From assembly GCA_007129945.1 (NCBI GenBank), contig SKUN01000132.1, positions 1 through 41,191 of the forward strand: 41,191 bases of DNA, read 5' to 3'. Below are positions 22,613-31,753 of the stretch, in pieces. The notes beneath the pieces were generated by a model. It had not been told where the DNA came from. It ran no database searches and saw nothing but the letters and a program-made list of their open reading frames with translations. This DNA is from Bacteroidales bacterium. GTDB taxonomy: Bacteria > Bacteroidota > Bacteroidia > Bacteroidales > UBA7960. The position numbers and the translations under genes were made by a program. The stretch's first letter is position 1; each line of letters begins with the position of its first letter.

Positions 22613-24280
22613 ATGAAAAACTCACCAACTCAACACAAAGAAGTCCAAAAGAAAAACCATCTGAACCTTCGGGTTATTCTGCTGCTGATTTTCTGCTTCC
22701 AGTGGATACCCCTTTCCCATGCAGGGCTTTCATCCACTGAAAACGAAAACAAAGCGCCCACAGGCATTTTTGAAGGGTTTTCTGCACCCGGGAAGGAGGT
22801 TGATACAACTGTCCATGCTGACCAGTGGCCGGACAATGACCCGATGACTTACGATATTGATGCCAGGGCGGCACTGGGAACTGCTTCTGCACTGATTGAC
22901 CGTTACCTGCAGCATGCTTTAACTTCTTTACGACTGATCGCCGGAAGTCCCGCCACAAGAAGCGGAATCTGGCCCGAGATCCGGCCGGGACTGATCACAC
23001 TTCGGGATGCCATCCCGGGAGCAGCCCTCTATATCGAACCGGACGGAGGATATTACAGCGTTGATGACGGTTATACAGGCCTCAACCTGTCAGACCGTGA
23101 ATACTTCAGTTCACTTTTCAGTGGAGAAGAGATCCATGGGTCCCTGATATACAGTCGCTCAACAGGTAAACAATCCGTTCTGATGGCAGTCCCCGTCTTT
23201 GAAGGTGAAGAGATTACCGGTGCTGTGGCCATTTCCATTTTCCTTGATGAGTTCCAACAACTGATCAGTAACGCCCTGAACCTGGATGACGATTACCTAT
23301 GGTATGTGTTGGATGAAGAAGGAACAACAGTTCTGCACCCACGTACCGATTTTGTTTTCATGAACCCAACCGAAGAGGGAAGCCCTTCTTTGCGTCATGC
23401 TGTTGAGACCATGAAGGCCCATTCTCACGGCTACACCTCCTACATTTTCGCTGGCAGAAACACCCATATTCTATTTTCCCAGGTACCCTTCAACAACTGG
23501 CGTGTGATACTGGGTAAAATCGGAGAAAGATCGGATGATCACTATATGCCTGAAGCCAGTGAGATTCTTGAAAACCTCAGGCAAACCTTTTCTGAAGAAT
23601 TGCGAAGGATGGACCGGCAACTGGACGATGCAGTAACCTCCTTCAACGGACAAATCCCGCCGGAACATGTGGCCAGAGACACATTCAGAAGACTTTACCA
23701 GGATAACCCCTATATCGTGACTTGTGCCCTCATAGATACCGATGGGGTATTGGTGTATGTGGAACCATCCGAATTTCATCCCTCGGAAGGTGCTCATATC
23801 CGGGACCAGGAAAATTATTTCCTTATGCAAAAAAACAGGGCTCCCATGCTCAGCAATTCCTTCCTCTCTGTAGAAGGATTTGATGCAGTAAGTCTGCAAC
23901 ATCCGATTATAGATGATGATGGCGCATTTCACGGCTCGGTCAGTCTGCTTATCAGGCCGGATGTAATGATTGAGGAGCTGGCTACTCCCTATATCGCTGA
24001 AACCATGTATGAGCCCTGGATCATGGAACCAGAAGGCCGGATTATCTTTGACAAGGCTTTTGAGGGAACCGGCAGAATGCTATTCCTGGACTACAGGTAT
24101 GAGGAGCTGCAAAGTTTACTGGAACTGGGCGATGCCATTGCAGGAAATCCCAGTGGTACAGGAGATTACGTATATCAGGATCCCGAGAGTGATCAGCGAA
24201 TGGTCAGAATGGCTGTCTGGGACACCATTCGCCTGCATGATGCAAGATGGAGGCTGATCATTTCATATGCACCGTACTAA
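22613..24280 (+). CDS. Exported tandem Cache-domain sensor protein lacking a transmitter
   Basis: 555 residues from ATG 22613; the ORF-track start at 22580 lies upstream of the ribosome binding site. An N-terminal hydrophobic segment (LRVILLLIFCFQWIPLSHAG, residues ~19-38) is a signal peptide or anchor. Two Cache-like modules follow. The first, about residues 80-320, shows LNLSDREYFSSLFSG and GKQSVLMAVPVFEGE, typical ligand-pocket segments of dCache domains. The second, about 330-555, shows ALIDTDGVLVYVEPSEF and DQENYFLMQKNRAP. There is no second membrane helix, HAMP, kinase, GGDEF or methyl-accepting domain. Cache domains bind small molecules such as amino acids. This looks like a secreted or periplasmic receptor acting with a separate partner. 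The CAP lipoprotein gene follows after 25 bases. Confidence 0.85.
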   Translation: MKNSPTQHKEVQKKNHLNLRVILLLIFCFQWIPLSHAGLSSTENENKAPTGIFEGFSAPGKEVDTTVHADQWPDNDPMTYDIDARAALGTASALIDRYLQHALTSLRLIAGSPATRSGIWPEIRPGLITLRDAIPGAALYIEPDGGYYSVDDGYTGLNLSDREYFSSLFSGEEIHGSLIYSRSTGKQSVLMAVPVFEGEEITGAVAISIFLDEFQQLISNALNLDDDYLWYVLDEEGTTVLHPRTDFVFMNPTEEGSPSLRHAVETMKAHSHGYTSYIFAGRNTHILFSQVPFNNWRVILGKIGERSDDHYMPEASEILENLRQTFSEELRRMDRQLDDAVTSFNGQIPPEHVARDTFRRLYQDNPYIVTCALIDTDGVLVYVEPSEFHPSEGAHIRDQENYFLMQKNRAPMLSNSFLSVEGFDAVSLQHPIIDDDGAFHGSVSLLIRPDVMIEELATPYIAETMYEPWIMEPEGRIIFDKAFEGTGRMLFLDYRYEELQSLLELGDAIAGNPSGTGDYVYQDPESDQRMVRMAVWDTIRLHDARWRLIISYAPY

Positions 24281-24305
24281 TAGCTAAAAATTTCCGCAAT
24301 TGACA

Positions 24306-25181
24306 ATGAAAGCCCTGCCAAGGAAGTCTGAATCACCAGTTACTGACAACAATCTTATTAACCGGTTAATCTATATTCTCCCCCTTGGTGTATTGCTGCT
24401 GGCCTCGTGCATGCGTTTTCTGCTGTCAATAGACTATGCCGGCATCAGTGGCCAAAAAGTGGCGGAGCGACATCTGAGCAACGAAGAATATGCCAACAGA
24501 TTGGAAGCTGACGGATGGCCTGTCCATGAATTGAACACAGCCGCCGATCATGCATACCTGGACGATGAAGAAAAGAACCTGGTCCTTGCCCACAACCTGG
24601 TAAGATATGACCCGGGAAAGTTTGCACGGCAATATGTGACGGAGTACATTACGTATTTTGAGGGCAAAGAGTTTCATTACCCGGGCAGAGACCTTATTAT
24701 GCTGACTGAGGAAGGGGTTGAGCCCGCAGAAGAACTTTACTGGGAGCTCCTGAACACTGAACCGGTCGGGATCTTGTTTCCTTCACAGGGGTTACATGAA
24801 GCAGCAGTTTCCCACGCTGATTATCTTGTTCGAAATAAAACAAGGGGCCACGGCGGACAGGGTGGTCTGGTGGCGAGGATAGAGAGAGAGGGTGACTGGG
24901 ACCGACAGATCGGTGAAAATATAGCCTATGGCAGTTTTTCCCCTCATGATGCACTGATGTACATGCTGATCAATGACAACGTGGCTGACAGGACCCACAG
25001 GCAAAACATACTGAATCCGGGCTTCCGTTTTATCGGGGTGGCCATGGATTATCATCCGCTATTCCCGGATGGGGAAATTTACGTCATCAACTACGCCTTT
25101 TATTTCAGGGAAACCCAGTCCGGCGTCCGAAGACCCCATCAGGACAGAAGAAGAATCCGTCCAATCCACGTCTGGGATTAG
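24306..25181 (+). CDS. CAP/SCP-domain lipoprotein
   Basis: 291 residues from ATG 24306; the ORF track uses a TTG two codons earlier. A hydrophobic segment ends in a good lipobox (LLLASC), so this is probably a lipoprotein. The CAP domain (SCP/PR-1/YkwD type) spans about residues 90-275, with HEAAVSHADYLVRN, GENIAYGSFSPHDALMYML and the signature HRQNILNPGFRFIGVA. Bacterial CAP proteins are secreted and mostly of unknown biochemistry. It lies 25 bases after the Cache gene and is very likely co-expressed with it. Its stop overlaps the stop of the convergent E1 gene. Confidence 0.88.
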   Translation: MKALPRKSESPVTDNNLINRLIYILPLGVLLLASCMRFLLSIDYAGISGQKVAERHLSNEEYANRLEADGWPVHELNTAADHAYLDDEEKNLVLAHNLVRYDPGKFARQYVTEYITYFEGKEFHYPGRDLIMLTEEGVEPAEELYWELLNTEPVGILFPSQGLHEAAVSHADYLVRNKTRGHGGQGGLVARIEREGDWDRQIGENIAYGSFSPHDALMYMLINDNVADRTHRQNILNPGFRFIGVAMDYHPLFPDGEIYVINYAFYFRETQSGVRRPHQDRRRIRPIHVWD

Positions 25182-27265
25182 TATTCCAGCAGTTCACCGG
25201 CCGCAGCCTTAATTTTTTTCATTGACGGAAGAATGGCGGCCTCCAGATTCTTATGAAACCCGACAGGGGTAAAAGCAGACCCGACACGTTTTACCGGTGC
25301 ATCCAGGTACTCAAAAGCTTTATCCGTGATTTGTGCGACAAGCTCTCCGCCAAATCCGCTAAAAACTTTATCTTCATGAACCACCAATACGCGGTTGGTT
25401 TTTTTTACCGATTCCAGGATGGTGTCTGAATCCAGCGGTATCAGGGACCGGATATCTATGACTTCGATCTCCTTCCCGGTTTCCTCAGCAATCTTACCGG
25501 CTGCCTGAATACTCAGGTGGGTTGTATTGCCGTAAGTGATAATACTGAGATCACTGCCTTCCCTTCTTATCCTTGCTTTCCCGAAAGGAACCTCAAAATC
25601 ACCGGGCACAACAGTTTCAGCCACCCTTGCATTGTAAAGGGCTTTGGGCTCAAGGAACAATGTGGGGCCTTCGGATCGCATGGCTGTTCTTAATAATCCT
25701 GCAGCATCATCGGCAAATGAAGGATACACAACCCTTATACCCGGGAAAGTAGCCAATGCCGCCTCTGTGGTCTGGGAATGATACAAGCCTCCTCCGATGT
25801 AGCCCCCGGAGGCCAGCCTGATGGTCACATTGGGTGAAAACTGCCCGTTACTCCGCCAGTAATCATGGGTCATCTCCACATACTGCTCCATGGCCGGCCA
25901 AAAGTAATCGGCAAACTCAGCCCCTTCAATCACCACACGGATTTTCCCGTTAAACCGGGTCATTCCGTTGGCTGTCCCCACAATATAATCTTCGGCAATG
26001 GGCGCATTAAATACCCGTTCTATGCCAAATTCCTGCTGCATACCTTTGGTTACATTGAATATGCCCCCTTTCTCTTTGTATGCCACGTCCTGTCCCCAGA
26101 TAAATGTGTCCGGATTGTGCCGGAATTCGGCTTTCAGGGTTTCATTCAGGGCCGTGATCAGCTTTTTCTTCTCCCCCTCTTCGTCATGAATTCCTTCGGG
26201 ATATTTCTCAGGCTTGTATGGTTCAGGAAGCACATGGTCATAAATCGATCCGGGATCCGGATCAGGCTCTTTCATGATCTTTTTATGGGCATCAGTGATT
26301 ATCTTGCCCACCTCCTTGTCGATTTCCTTTTGCTCCTCTTTCGACATGATGTTATTGTCCGCAAGCAGCTGCTGGATCTTGCCGATGGGATCATTGGCTC
26401 TCACGCAGTGAAGCTCAGCCTCATCCCTGTAAAGGTCGTGCCGGTCACTGTTTGAATGGGATCCGATACGAACCACACTGGCATGAACGATTACCGGCTC
26501 CTGCTCTTCCAGCGCATGGCGGCGGGCTTCCCTCATGGCATTCATGGAACTCAGCACATCCTTACCATCGCAGTGAATGATCCGCAGATTTTTAAACCCG
26601 CTGAAGTTGTCAGCAGCTTTTCTGTTTGCAGTCTGGTCTTTTTTCGGTACGGAAATCCCATATCCGTTATCCTGAAACACGAAGATCACCGGCAGTTTTT
26701 CATTGCTGGCTCCGTTGATGGCCTCATACACATACCCTTCAGAAACAGAGGATTCGCCCTGAGAACTGATGGCCACCCCTTTATGTCCGTACCGCTTCAT
26801 GGCCCGGGCCACACCTACTGCATGCAAAGTATGGTTTCCTGTGGAAGAAGATACATTGTGAATGTTCCATTCCGGCTTGGCAAAATGGTTTGACATATGC
26901 CGCCCGCCACTGGCCGCATCAGTGGCTTTTGACAATCCGTTGCGCAGAATTTCTTCGGTGGAAATCCCCGCGGAGATGGCGACAAGCATGTCGCGGTAGT
27001 AAGGGAAAAGATGATCGGTTTTCCGGTCAAAAACCTGACCGATGGCCAGCTGAATGGCATCATGACCTGCATAAGGCGCATGGTAGGACCACCCAAGTGC
27101 CTGCTTAAGGTAATTGGGGGCTTTTTCGTCAAGTTTACGTCCCAGTGCCATCAACCGGTACCATTCCTTGAATTTCCCGGGTTTGACGTTTTTGAGTGTG
27201 TATTTTTTAGCCGGCTCTTTTGCGCTTTCTTTTTCTTTCCTGGTTTTATTTGTTTTGCTTGCCAT
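25178..27265 (-). CDS. 2-oxoacid dehydrogenase E1, fused alpha and beta subunits (TPP-dependent)
   Basis: 695 residues from the ATG at 27265; the ORF track adds 21 codons. The alpha part (residues 1-~370) carries the thiamine-diphosphate motif as GESSVSEG ... QDNGYGISVP, nearer the branched-chain E1 form (GEGAASEG) than the pyruvate form (GDG). The beta part (~370-695) shows PIAEDYIVGTANGMTRFNGK, VIEGAEFADYFWPA and the C-terminal transketolase domain DIRSLIPLDSDTILES. The product is an E1 component for a branched-chain or related 2-oxoacid complex; E2 and E3 are not in the window. A lysine-rich N-terminal segment precedes the core. It lies 72 bases downstream of nnr. Confidence 0.93.
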   Translation of the reverse strand: MASKTNKTRKEKESAKEPAKKYTLKNVKPGKFKEWYRLMALGRKLDEKAPNYLKQALGWSYHAPYAGHDAIQLAIGQVFDRKTDHLFPYYRDMLVAISAGISTEEILRNGLSKATDAASGGRHMSNHFAKPEWNIHNVSSSTGNHTLHAVGVARAMKRYGHKGVAISSQGESSVSEGYVYEAINGASNEKLPVIFVFQDNGYGISVPKKDQTANRKAADNFSGFKNLRIIHCDGKDVLSSMNAMREARRHALEEQEPVIVHASVVRIGSHSNSDRHDLYRDEAELHCVRANDPIGKIQQLLADNNIMSKEEQKEIDKEVGKIITDAHKKIMKEPDPDPGSIYDHVLPEPYKPEKYPEGIHDEEGEKKKLITALNETLKAEFRHNPDTFIWGQDVAYKEKGGIFNVTKGMQQEFGIERVFNAPIAEDYIVGTANGMTRFNGKIRVVIEGAEFADYFWPAMEQYVEMTHDYWRSNGQFSPNVTIRLASGGYIGGGLYHSQTTEAALATFPGIRVVYPSFADDAAGLLRTAMRSEGPTLFLEPKALYNARVAETVVPGDFEVPFGKARIRREGSDLSIITYGNTTHLSIQAAGKIAEETGKEIEVIDIRSLIPLDSDTILESVKKTNRVLVVHEDKVFSGFGGELVAQITDKAFEYLDAPVKRVGSAFTPVGFHKNLEAAILPSMKKIKAAAGELLEY

Positions 27266-27337
27266 ATGTTCCTGGTATTTATTCTGAAAGTGACCATTTG
27301 TTTGTCGGGAAGTAAACAGCAGGAACAATGCTTTTGT

Positions 27338-28852
27338 TTACTGTCTCATGGTGGTTTTGGTGGCAGCAGGCAAATGGGCAATGATGTCACTGGCAGTAAG
27401 GCCTTCATATCCTTTACGAACCCGTGCCAGGTCACCGGCCCTTCCGTGCAGGTAAACAGCCATCAGGCAGCTGTGTAAAGGAGAATAATTCTGGGCAAGC
27501 CATCCCAGCACCATTCCTGTAAGCACATCCCCACTTCCCCCGGTGGCCATTCCGGGGTTGCCCGTTGAGTTGAAAAAGCACCTGCCGTCCGGCGAAATGA
27601 CCACCGTATGCGCCCCTTTCAGAATGATATGTACCTGGAAACGATGAGCGAGTTCAATGGCTTTTTCCAGCCTGTCATGATCATCCGTGGTTTTTCCCGC
27701 CAGGCGATCGAATTCCCCGGGATGCGGGGTAAAAACGGATCCCTTGGGCAAAAAGCCACACCATGTAAGATTGTCTGCCAGAATATTCAGCGCATCAGCA
27801 TCCAGGACCATGGGAACCGTGGTATTCTGAATCAGCACTTTCAGGGCACGGGCTGTTTGATCATGTGTACCTATACCAGGCCCGACACCCACAGCATTAA
27901 ACCCTTCCAGTTCCCCCACTCCTGAAATAATGCGGGGATGCTCATCCGGTTTACACATTGCCTCAGGCACACTGACCTGCAATACCTCATATCCGCACCT
28001 GGGGATCTGCACCGTCAGCAAACCAGCCCCGCTGCGTATTGCCGACCCGGCAGCAAGCACGGCTGCCCCGGCCTTTCCATAACTTCCGGCCATCAGGTAG
28101 GCATGTCCGAAGTGCCCCTTATGCGCAAATTTACGGCGTGGACGGTACAACGACCTGATATCAGATGCCTGCAGATAATGGTATTTTGTTTCTGCCTGTT
28201 TAACAGCCTGCGGATGCAGCCCGATGTCAATCAAATACCACGACCCCAGATATTTTTCATTGGATGAAAACATAAAAGCCAGCTTCGGCAATTGAAAACT
28301 CAGGGTACAATCTGCATGGATAATCCGTTTGGGGTCATTGTCCCTGTTATCCTCACAAAACAATCCTGTGGGAAAATCAATGGCCACAACAGCAGCTCCT
28401 GAACCATTGATATACTGAACTGCCCGGGCCAGCAAACCTTCCAGCGGCCGGGTCAGGCCGCTTCCCAGTATGGCATCCACCACAAGGTCATCCGATGACA
28501 AAGCAGGAAAATCACCTTCTTCCTGTATTTCTGTCAGTTTTGCACTGGCCATTCCCTCCAGCCTTTTTTCATTGGCTGCAAAGTCCTCAGATGGGTGATC
28601 TGTATGACATAGTTTGAAAATATGCACATGATACCCTGCACCAGCAAGCAAACGTCCGATCACAAGCCCGTCACCCCCGTTATTCCCCATTCCGCAGAAG
28701 ATCTTCACCTGCTGTTTTTTTTTAATTTGACGTCGGATCCAGTCATAACATTTCCTGGCTGCCCTTTCCATCAGCTCAAGGGACGAAACGGGCTCATTCC
28801 GGATGGTATAGGCATCCAGTTCTCTGATCTGCGAGGCGTTGAGTATCTTCAT
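27338..28852 (-). CDS. nnr: Bifunctional NAD(P)HX epimerase/ADP-dependent dehydratase
   Basis: 504 residues from ATG 28852; the ORF-track start (29116) would run across the divergent gene and its promoter. The N-terminal epimerase half has IFCGMGNNGGDGLVIGRLLA (residues ~51-70) and VDAILGSGLTRPL. The C-terminal dehydratase half, a ribokinase-like fold, has HAYLMAGSYGKAGAAVLA, VGVGPGIG, LDADALNIL, FTPHPGEFDRLAG and GGSGDVLTGM (~438-447). The enzyme repairs hydrated NADH and NADPH. A full consensus promoter is found upstream. Confidence 0.96.
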   Translation of the reverse strand: MKILNASQIRELDAYTIRNEPVSSLELMERAARKCYDWIRRQIKKKQQVKIFCGMGNNGGDGLVIGRLLAGAGYHVHIFKLCHTDHPSEDFAANEKRLEGMASAKLTEIQEEGDFPALSSDDLVVDAILGSGLTRPLEGLLARAVQYINGSGAAVVAIDFPTGLFCEDNRDNDPKRIIHADCTLSFQLPKLAFMFSSNEKYLGSWYLIDIGLHPQAVKQAETKYHYLQASDIRSLYRPRRKFAHKGHFGHAYLMAGSYGKAGAAVLAAGSAIRSGAGLLTVQIPRCGYEVLQVSVPEAMCKPDEHPRIISGVGELEGFNAVGVGPGIGTHDQTARALKVLIQNTTVPMVLDADALNILADNLTWCGFLPKGSVFTPHPGEFDRLAGKTTDDHDRLEKAIELAHRFQVHIILKGAHTVVISPDGRCFFNSTGNPGMATGGSGDVLTGMVLGWLAQNYSPLHSCLMAVYLHGRAGDLARVRKGYEGLTASDIIAHLPAATKTTMRQ

Positions 28853-28862
28853 GGGTCGGATA

Positions 28863-28893
28863 TTTGTCGGTAATACGCTTATGTGTATTTTTG
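28863..28893 (+). promoter_or_regulatory. Consensus promoter of the WbqC gene
   Basis: TTTG (28863-28866), 19 bases, then TATTTTTG (28886-28893): an exact fit to the Bacteroidota TTTG-N19-TAnnTTTG consensus. Transcription would start near 28899, about 40 bases before the ATG at 28939. Confidence 0.7.
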
Positions 28894-28908
28894 ACGATCT
28901 CTTACTTA

Positions 28909-28939
28909 CAAAAATAAAGCTATATTCCATAACACACAA
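28909..28939 (-). promoter_or_regulatory. Consensus promoter of nnr
   Basis: On the minus strand TTG, 20 bases, then TATTTTTG: an exact -7 box at the right spacing. The TTG overlaps the first base of the WbqC start codon. Transcription would start near 28904, about 50 bases before the nnr ATG. Confidence 0.7.
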
Positions 28940-29625
28940 TGGGTACGATAACTCCCCGCTTAAAACAGGAAAACAGGAAGATTCTTTTACCGGTGGCGTA
29001 CCTGCCGCCCCTGGAGTATATGGTCTGTATGGTTTCAGCCGGGGAAGCGATAATAGAGTTGCATGAAACCTATCAGCGGCAAAGCTGGCGGAATCGTTGC
29101 ACCATCTATACTGCAAACGGCGCCCGCAACCTGATCATCCCTGTGGAACGACCTTCAGGAAATCATTCACGAATCAGCGAAGTACTGGTTTCCAAACACG
29201 ACAACTGGCGAAAAAAGCACTGGCGCAGTATCACCAGCGCTTATCGCAACTCTCCTTTCTTCATCTATTACCAGGATCTTTTAGCCCCGTTTTTCCTTAC
29301 AGCAACCTCTTCTCCGGAATTGTTGTGGGAATTCAACCTGAAGATTCTGCAGTCAATCCTGGCAGAACTGTCCATTCCGGCAGATATCGGGTTTACCAGG
29401 GAGTTTGAGCGAGAGCCGGAAGGAATGACCGATCTCAGGGAAAAGCTGACACCAAAAACCCACCGCAGAAAAAATATACCCATCAGTCACTGGCCGGTTT
29501 ATCAGCAAACATTTGCGGAAAAACACGGATTTTTGCCCAATTTGAGCATCGCGGATCTTATGTTTAATCTGGGGCCGGGAAGCAATGACTACCTGGCAGA
29601 AACTGCAAAATATCTGGAGGGTTAA
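28939..29625 (+). CDS. WbqC-like family protein
   Basis: 228 residues with the family layout: an early LLPVAYLPPLEYMVCMVSAG segment, then ETYQRQSWRNRCTIYTANG, LIIPVERPSG and HDNWRKKHWRSITSAYRNSP, all typical of WbqC-like proteins. The family is linked to polysaccharide or O-antigen gene clusters in some bacteria, but its reaction is not established. Here it is not in a glycan cluster. It is divergent from nnr and convergent with the HD phosphodiesterase gene, with only 16 bases between the stop codons. Confidence 0.9.
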   Translation: MGTITPRLKQENRKILLPVAYLPPLEYMVCMVSAGEAIIELHETYQRQSWRNRCTIYTANGARNLIIPVERPSGNHSRISEVLVSKHDNWRKKHWRSITSAYRNSPFFIYYQDLLAPFFLTATSSPELLWEFNLKILQSILAELSIPADIGFTREFEREPEGMTDLREKLTPKTHRRKNIPISHWPVYQQTFAEKHGFLPNLSIADLMFNLGPGSNDYLAETAKYLEG

Positions 29626-29646
29626 TCTATTGCCCGGGGGATTAAC
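29621..29646. repeat. Inverted repeat joining two convergent stop codons
   Basis: GTTAATC (29621-29627) and GATTAAC (29640-29646) are a perfect 7-base inverted repeat that includes the stop codon of the WbqC gene and the stop codon of the convergent HD gene. CCCGGG sits between. It could act as a weak terminator in both directions, but no T-run follows. Confidence 0.4.
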
Positions 29647-31732
29647 TCAATGATGGATAGGCAACCCTGACGTGATAAATATTCAGGAGCATTCGCTTGA
29701 ATATCCCCTTAACCGTGGTGATATCCCTCAGTGTAATATCTGCATTGTCAAATTGTTTCTCTTTTACCTGGGTGTCAATGATATTGGCAACAAGTTCGTT
29801 GATCTGTTTCTCATCGGGTTTGCCCAGGCTCCTGGAGGCTGCTTCCACAGAATCAGCCATCATCACAACGGCCGTTTCTTTACTGAAAGGACGAGGCCCC
29901 GGGTAGGTAAACCGGGCCTTATCAATTTCCTCATCGGGGCGCTCTTTCATTTCCATGGTATAGAAATACCGTGCAGTGGTTGTACCGTGGTGGGTCCGGA
30001 TAAAATCGATCACATATTCCGGAAGGTTTTTCCTGCGGGCCATCTCAATGCCGTCAATCACATGGTCAATAATTATTCTTGCACTTTCCTTGTAAGAGAT
30101 TTCGTCATGCGGATTATATCCTGAAGTCTGATTTTCAGTAAAATACAAAGGGTTATTCATTTTCCCGATATCATGGTATAGAGCACCGGTCCTTGTCAGA
30201 AGACTATTCCCCCCGATTGCAATGATGGCCTCTTCTGACAGGTTGGCTACCTGCAATGAATGTTGAAAAGTGCCCGGGGCTTTCATTCCCAGGTTGCGCA
30301 GCAGCAGGTTGTTGGTATCAGCCAGTTCCAGCAGGGAAAAGTCAGTAGGCATGCCAAACAATCGCTCAAACAAGAATATCAGCGGATAAGCAAACAAAGT
30401 CAGGAATGCACCACCGGCAAAATAGGCAAAGTCCTGCCAGGCAAGATTTTCAAAAGACCCCGTATGAGCCAGTGAAAGGCCAAAATACACCGCAGAGTAG
30501 GTAATAAAGATCAATATGACTGTAACAAAAAGCTGAGATCGGCGCCTGAGGCTCGCCATACTTAGTATGGCAATAATCCCGGCCAGAAACTGCAGAAAAA
30601 CGAATTCAAAACTCCTGGGGATCAGAAAGCCAATCATGATGATGGTGGTAATATGGACATAGAGGGCGAGCCTGTTGTCAAAAAATGCCCGGATAATCAC
30701 AGGAACCATAACAACAGGAACCAGGTAAAGGTACTCGACATTATACCGGATAACCAGGCTGGTCAGAAATACCATCAGCAAAACTGAAAGAAGTATGAGC
30801 AGCACCCGCCTGTTATCTGTAAAGACATCCCGCCTGAAAAAATACAGAAACAACAGCAAAACAATCATGGAAATACTGACCAACAGAAACTGGCCGGCGT
30901 ACAGCACTGCCAGCATTGAGGCATCCCCGATCTGTCGCTGATATTCAGCCCTGAATGATTCAAGGATCTGATAGGTGTTTTCGGTGATCAATTCGCCTTT
31001 GGACACAATCTTCTCTCCCTCCTGAACCATTCCCCTGGTCCGGGAAATCCTTTCCATCTCGGCACTGAGGGCCCTGCTGGTCAGTTCATCATCATAAAAC
31101 ACATTATGGCTGAGGGCGCTTTCAAGCAGGGGTTTTAGTAAATCCGTATCAACCTGCCCTTCGAGTCCCTCAAGTGTATTGATCACGTAAAGAAAGGCTT
31201 CCTGTATTGTATACAGGTCACCAAGTTGCATTCCTGTGGCGATATTGTCTTCCAAAAGCCGGATCTTAAAATCATCTCCCCTGCCCCGAAACTCCTCATC
31301 GAGGTACACAATACCGTGATCATATAAATGTGACAGAATTTCATTGCCAGCGTCCCTGGTGGTTTCTTTAAATGGTTCTCTGGTACCCAGATATTTCTCT
31401 TCCCAGGCTTCTTCAAAAGAGTCTTCAAACTCCTCCTGCATGGATTTCCTTACAACCGGGCGACGGGAAAAAAAAGGCCGGAAGTCATCTTCAACTTCCG
31501 CTTTCTCCCGTTCAATCTCCTGTGGCGATTTCAGCACGGCAAAATTAAAGGGCGCAATCAGGTCTTCATGCAGCCATGGGCGTGCTCTCTGATACTCGTA
31601 GTCAAAACCGGGCTGACGGGGGAATAGCTGAACGAGCAGCAAAATACTTACTAAAACAAGGATGGCCTTGTAAATATTTGAATAATTCCGCTGAAACCAG
31701 TGAATAATTTTAATCATCAGTTTATCTTTCAT
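29642..31732 (-). CDS. PgpH-like 7TM-HD phosphodiesterase (predicted c-di-AMP hydrolase)
   Basis: 696 residues from ATG 31732; the ORF track begins at a TTG three codons earlier. The order is an N-terminal membrane helix (YKAILVLVSILLLVQLF), a ~230-residue extracytoplasmic 7TMR-HDED domain, about seven membrane helices (residues ~280-470) and a cytoplasmic HD domain. The HD domain has TGALYHDIGKMNNPLYF (HD at ~520-521) and a second histidine pair, FIRTHHGTTTARYF. This is the architecture of PgpH, which hydrolyses c-di-AMP to pApA. The function is well known for the family, but the nucleotide specificity of this copy is not shown by sequence. Confidence 0.9.
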   Translation of the reverse strand: MKDKLMIKIIHWFQRNYSNIYKAILVLVSILLLVQLFPRQPGFDYEYQRARPWLHEDLIAPFNFAVLKSPQEIEREKAEVEDDFRPFFSRRPVVRKSMQEEFEDSFEEAWEEKYLGTREPFKETTRDAGNEILSHLYDHGIVYLDEEFRGRGDDFKIRLLEDNIATGMQLGDLYTIQEAFLYVINTLEGLEGQVDTDLLKPLLESALSHNVFYDDELTSRALSAEMERISRTRGMVQEGEKIVSKGELITENTYQILESFRAEYQRQIGDASMLAVLYAGQFLLVSISMIVLLLFLYFFRRDVFTDNRRVLLILLSVLLMVFLTSLVIRYNVEYLYLVPVVMVPVIIRAFFDNRLALYVHITTIIMIGFLIPRSFEFVFLQFLAGIIAILSMASLRRRSQLFVTVILIFITYSAVYFGLSLAHTGSFENLAWQDFAYFAGGAFLTLFAYPLIFLFERLFGMPTDFSLLELADTNNLLLRNLGMKAPGTFQHSLQVANLSEEAIIAIGGNSLLTRTGALYHDIGKMNNPLYFTENQTSGYNPHDEISYKESARIIIDHVIDGIEMARRKNLPEYVIDFIRTHHGTTTARYFYTMEMKERPDEEIDKARFTYPGPRPFSKETAVVMMADSVEAASRSLGKPDEKQINELVANIIDTQVKEKQFDNADITLRDITTVKGIFKRMLLNIYHVRVAYPSLS

Positions 31733-31743
31733 TAAAACCAACA

Positions 31744-31753
31744 GGGCATGCCC
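31744..31753. repeat. GGGCATGCCC palindrome upstream of the HD phosphodiesterase start
   Basis: A perfect 10-base palindrome 12-21 bases before the ATG of the HD phosphodiesterase gene. It could be a small hairpin in the leader or an operator. The rest of the 175-base divergent gap is AT-rich, and I see no clear promoter for either gene. Confidence 0.35.

Noticed and set aside
25178-27265. Altered thiamine-diphosphate motif (GES for GDG) in E1 as a sign of inactivity
   Set aside because: Branched-chain E1 alpha proteins normally have GEG...SEG at this place, and the remaining motif is intact, so an active enzyme is the simpler reading.
28853-29116. N-terminal extension of the nnr frame
   Set aside because: It would run across the divergent WbqC gene and both promoters. 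The family begins at MKILNASQIRELDAY (28852).
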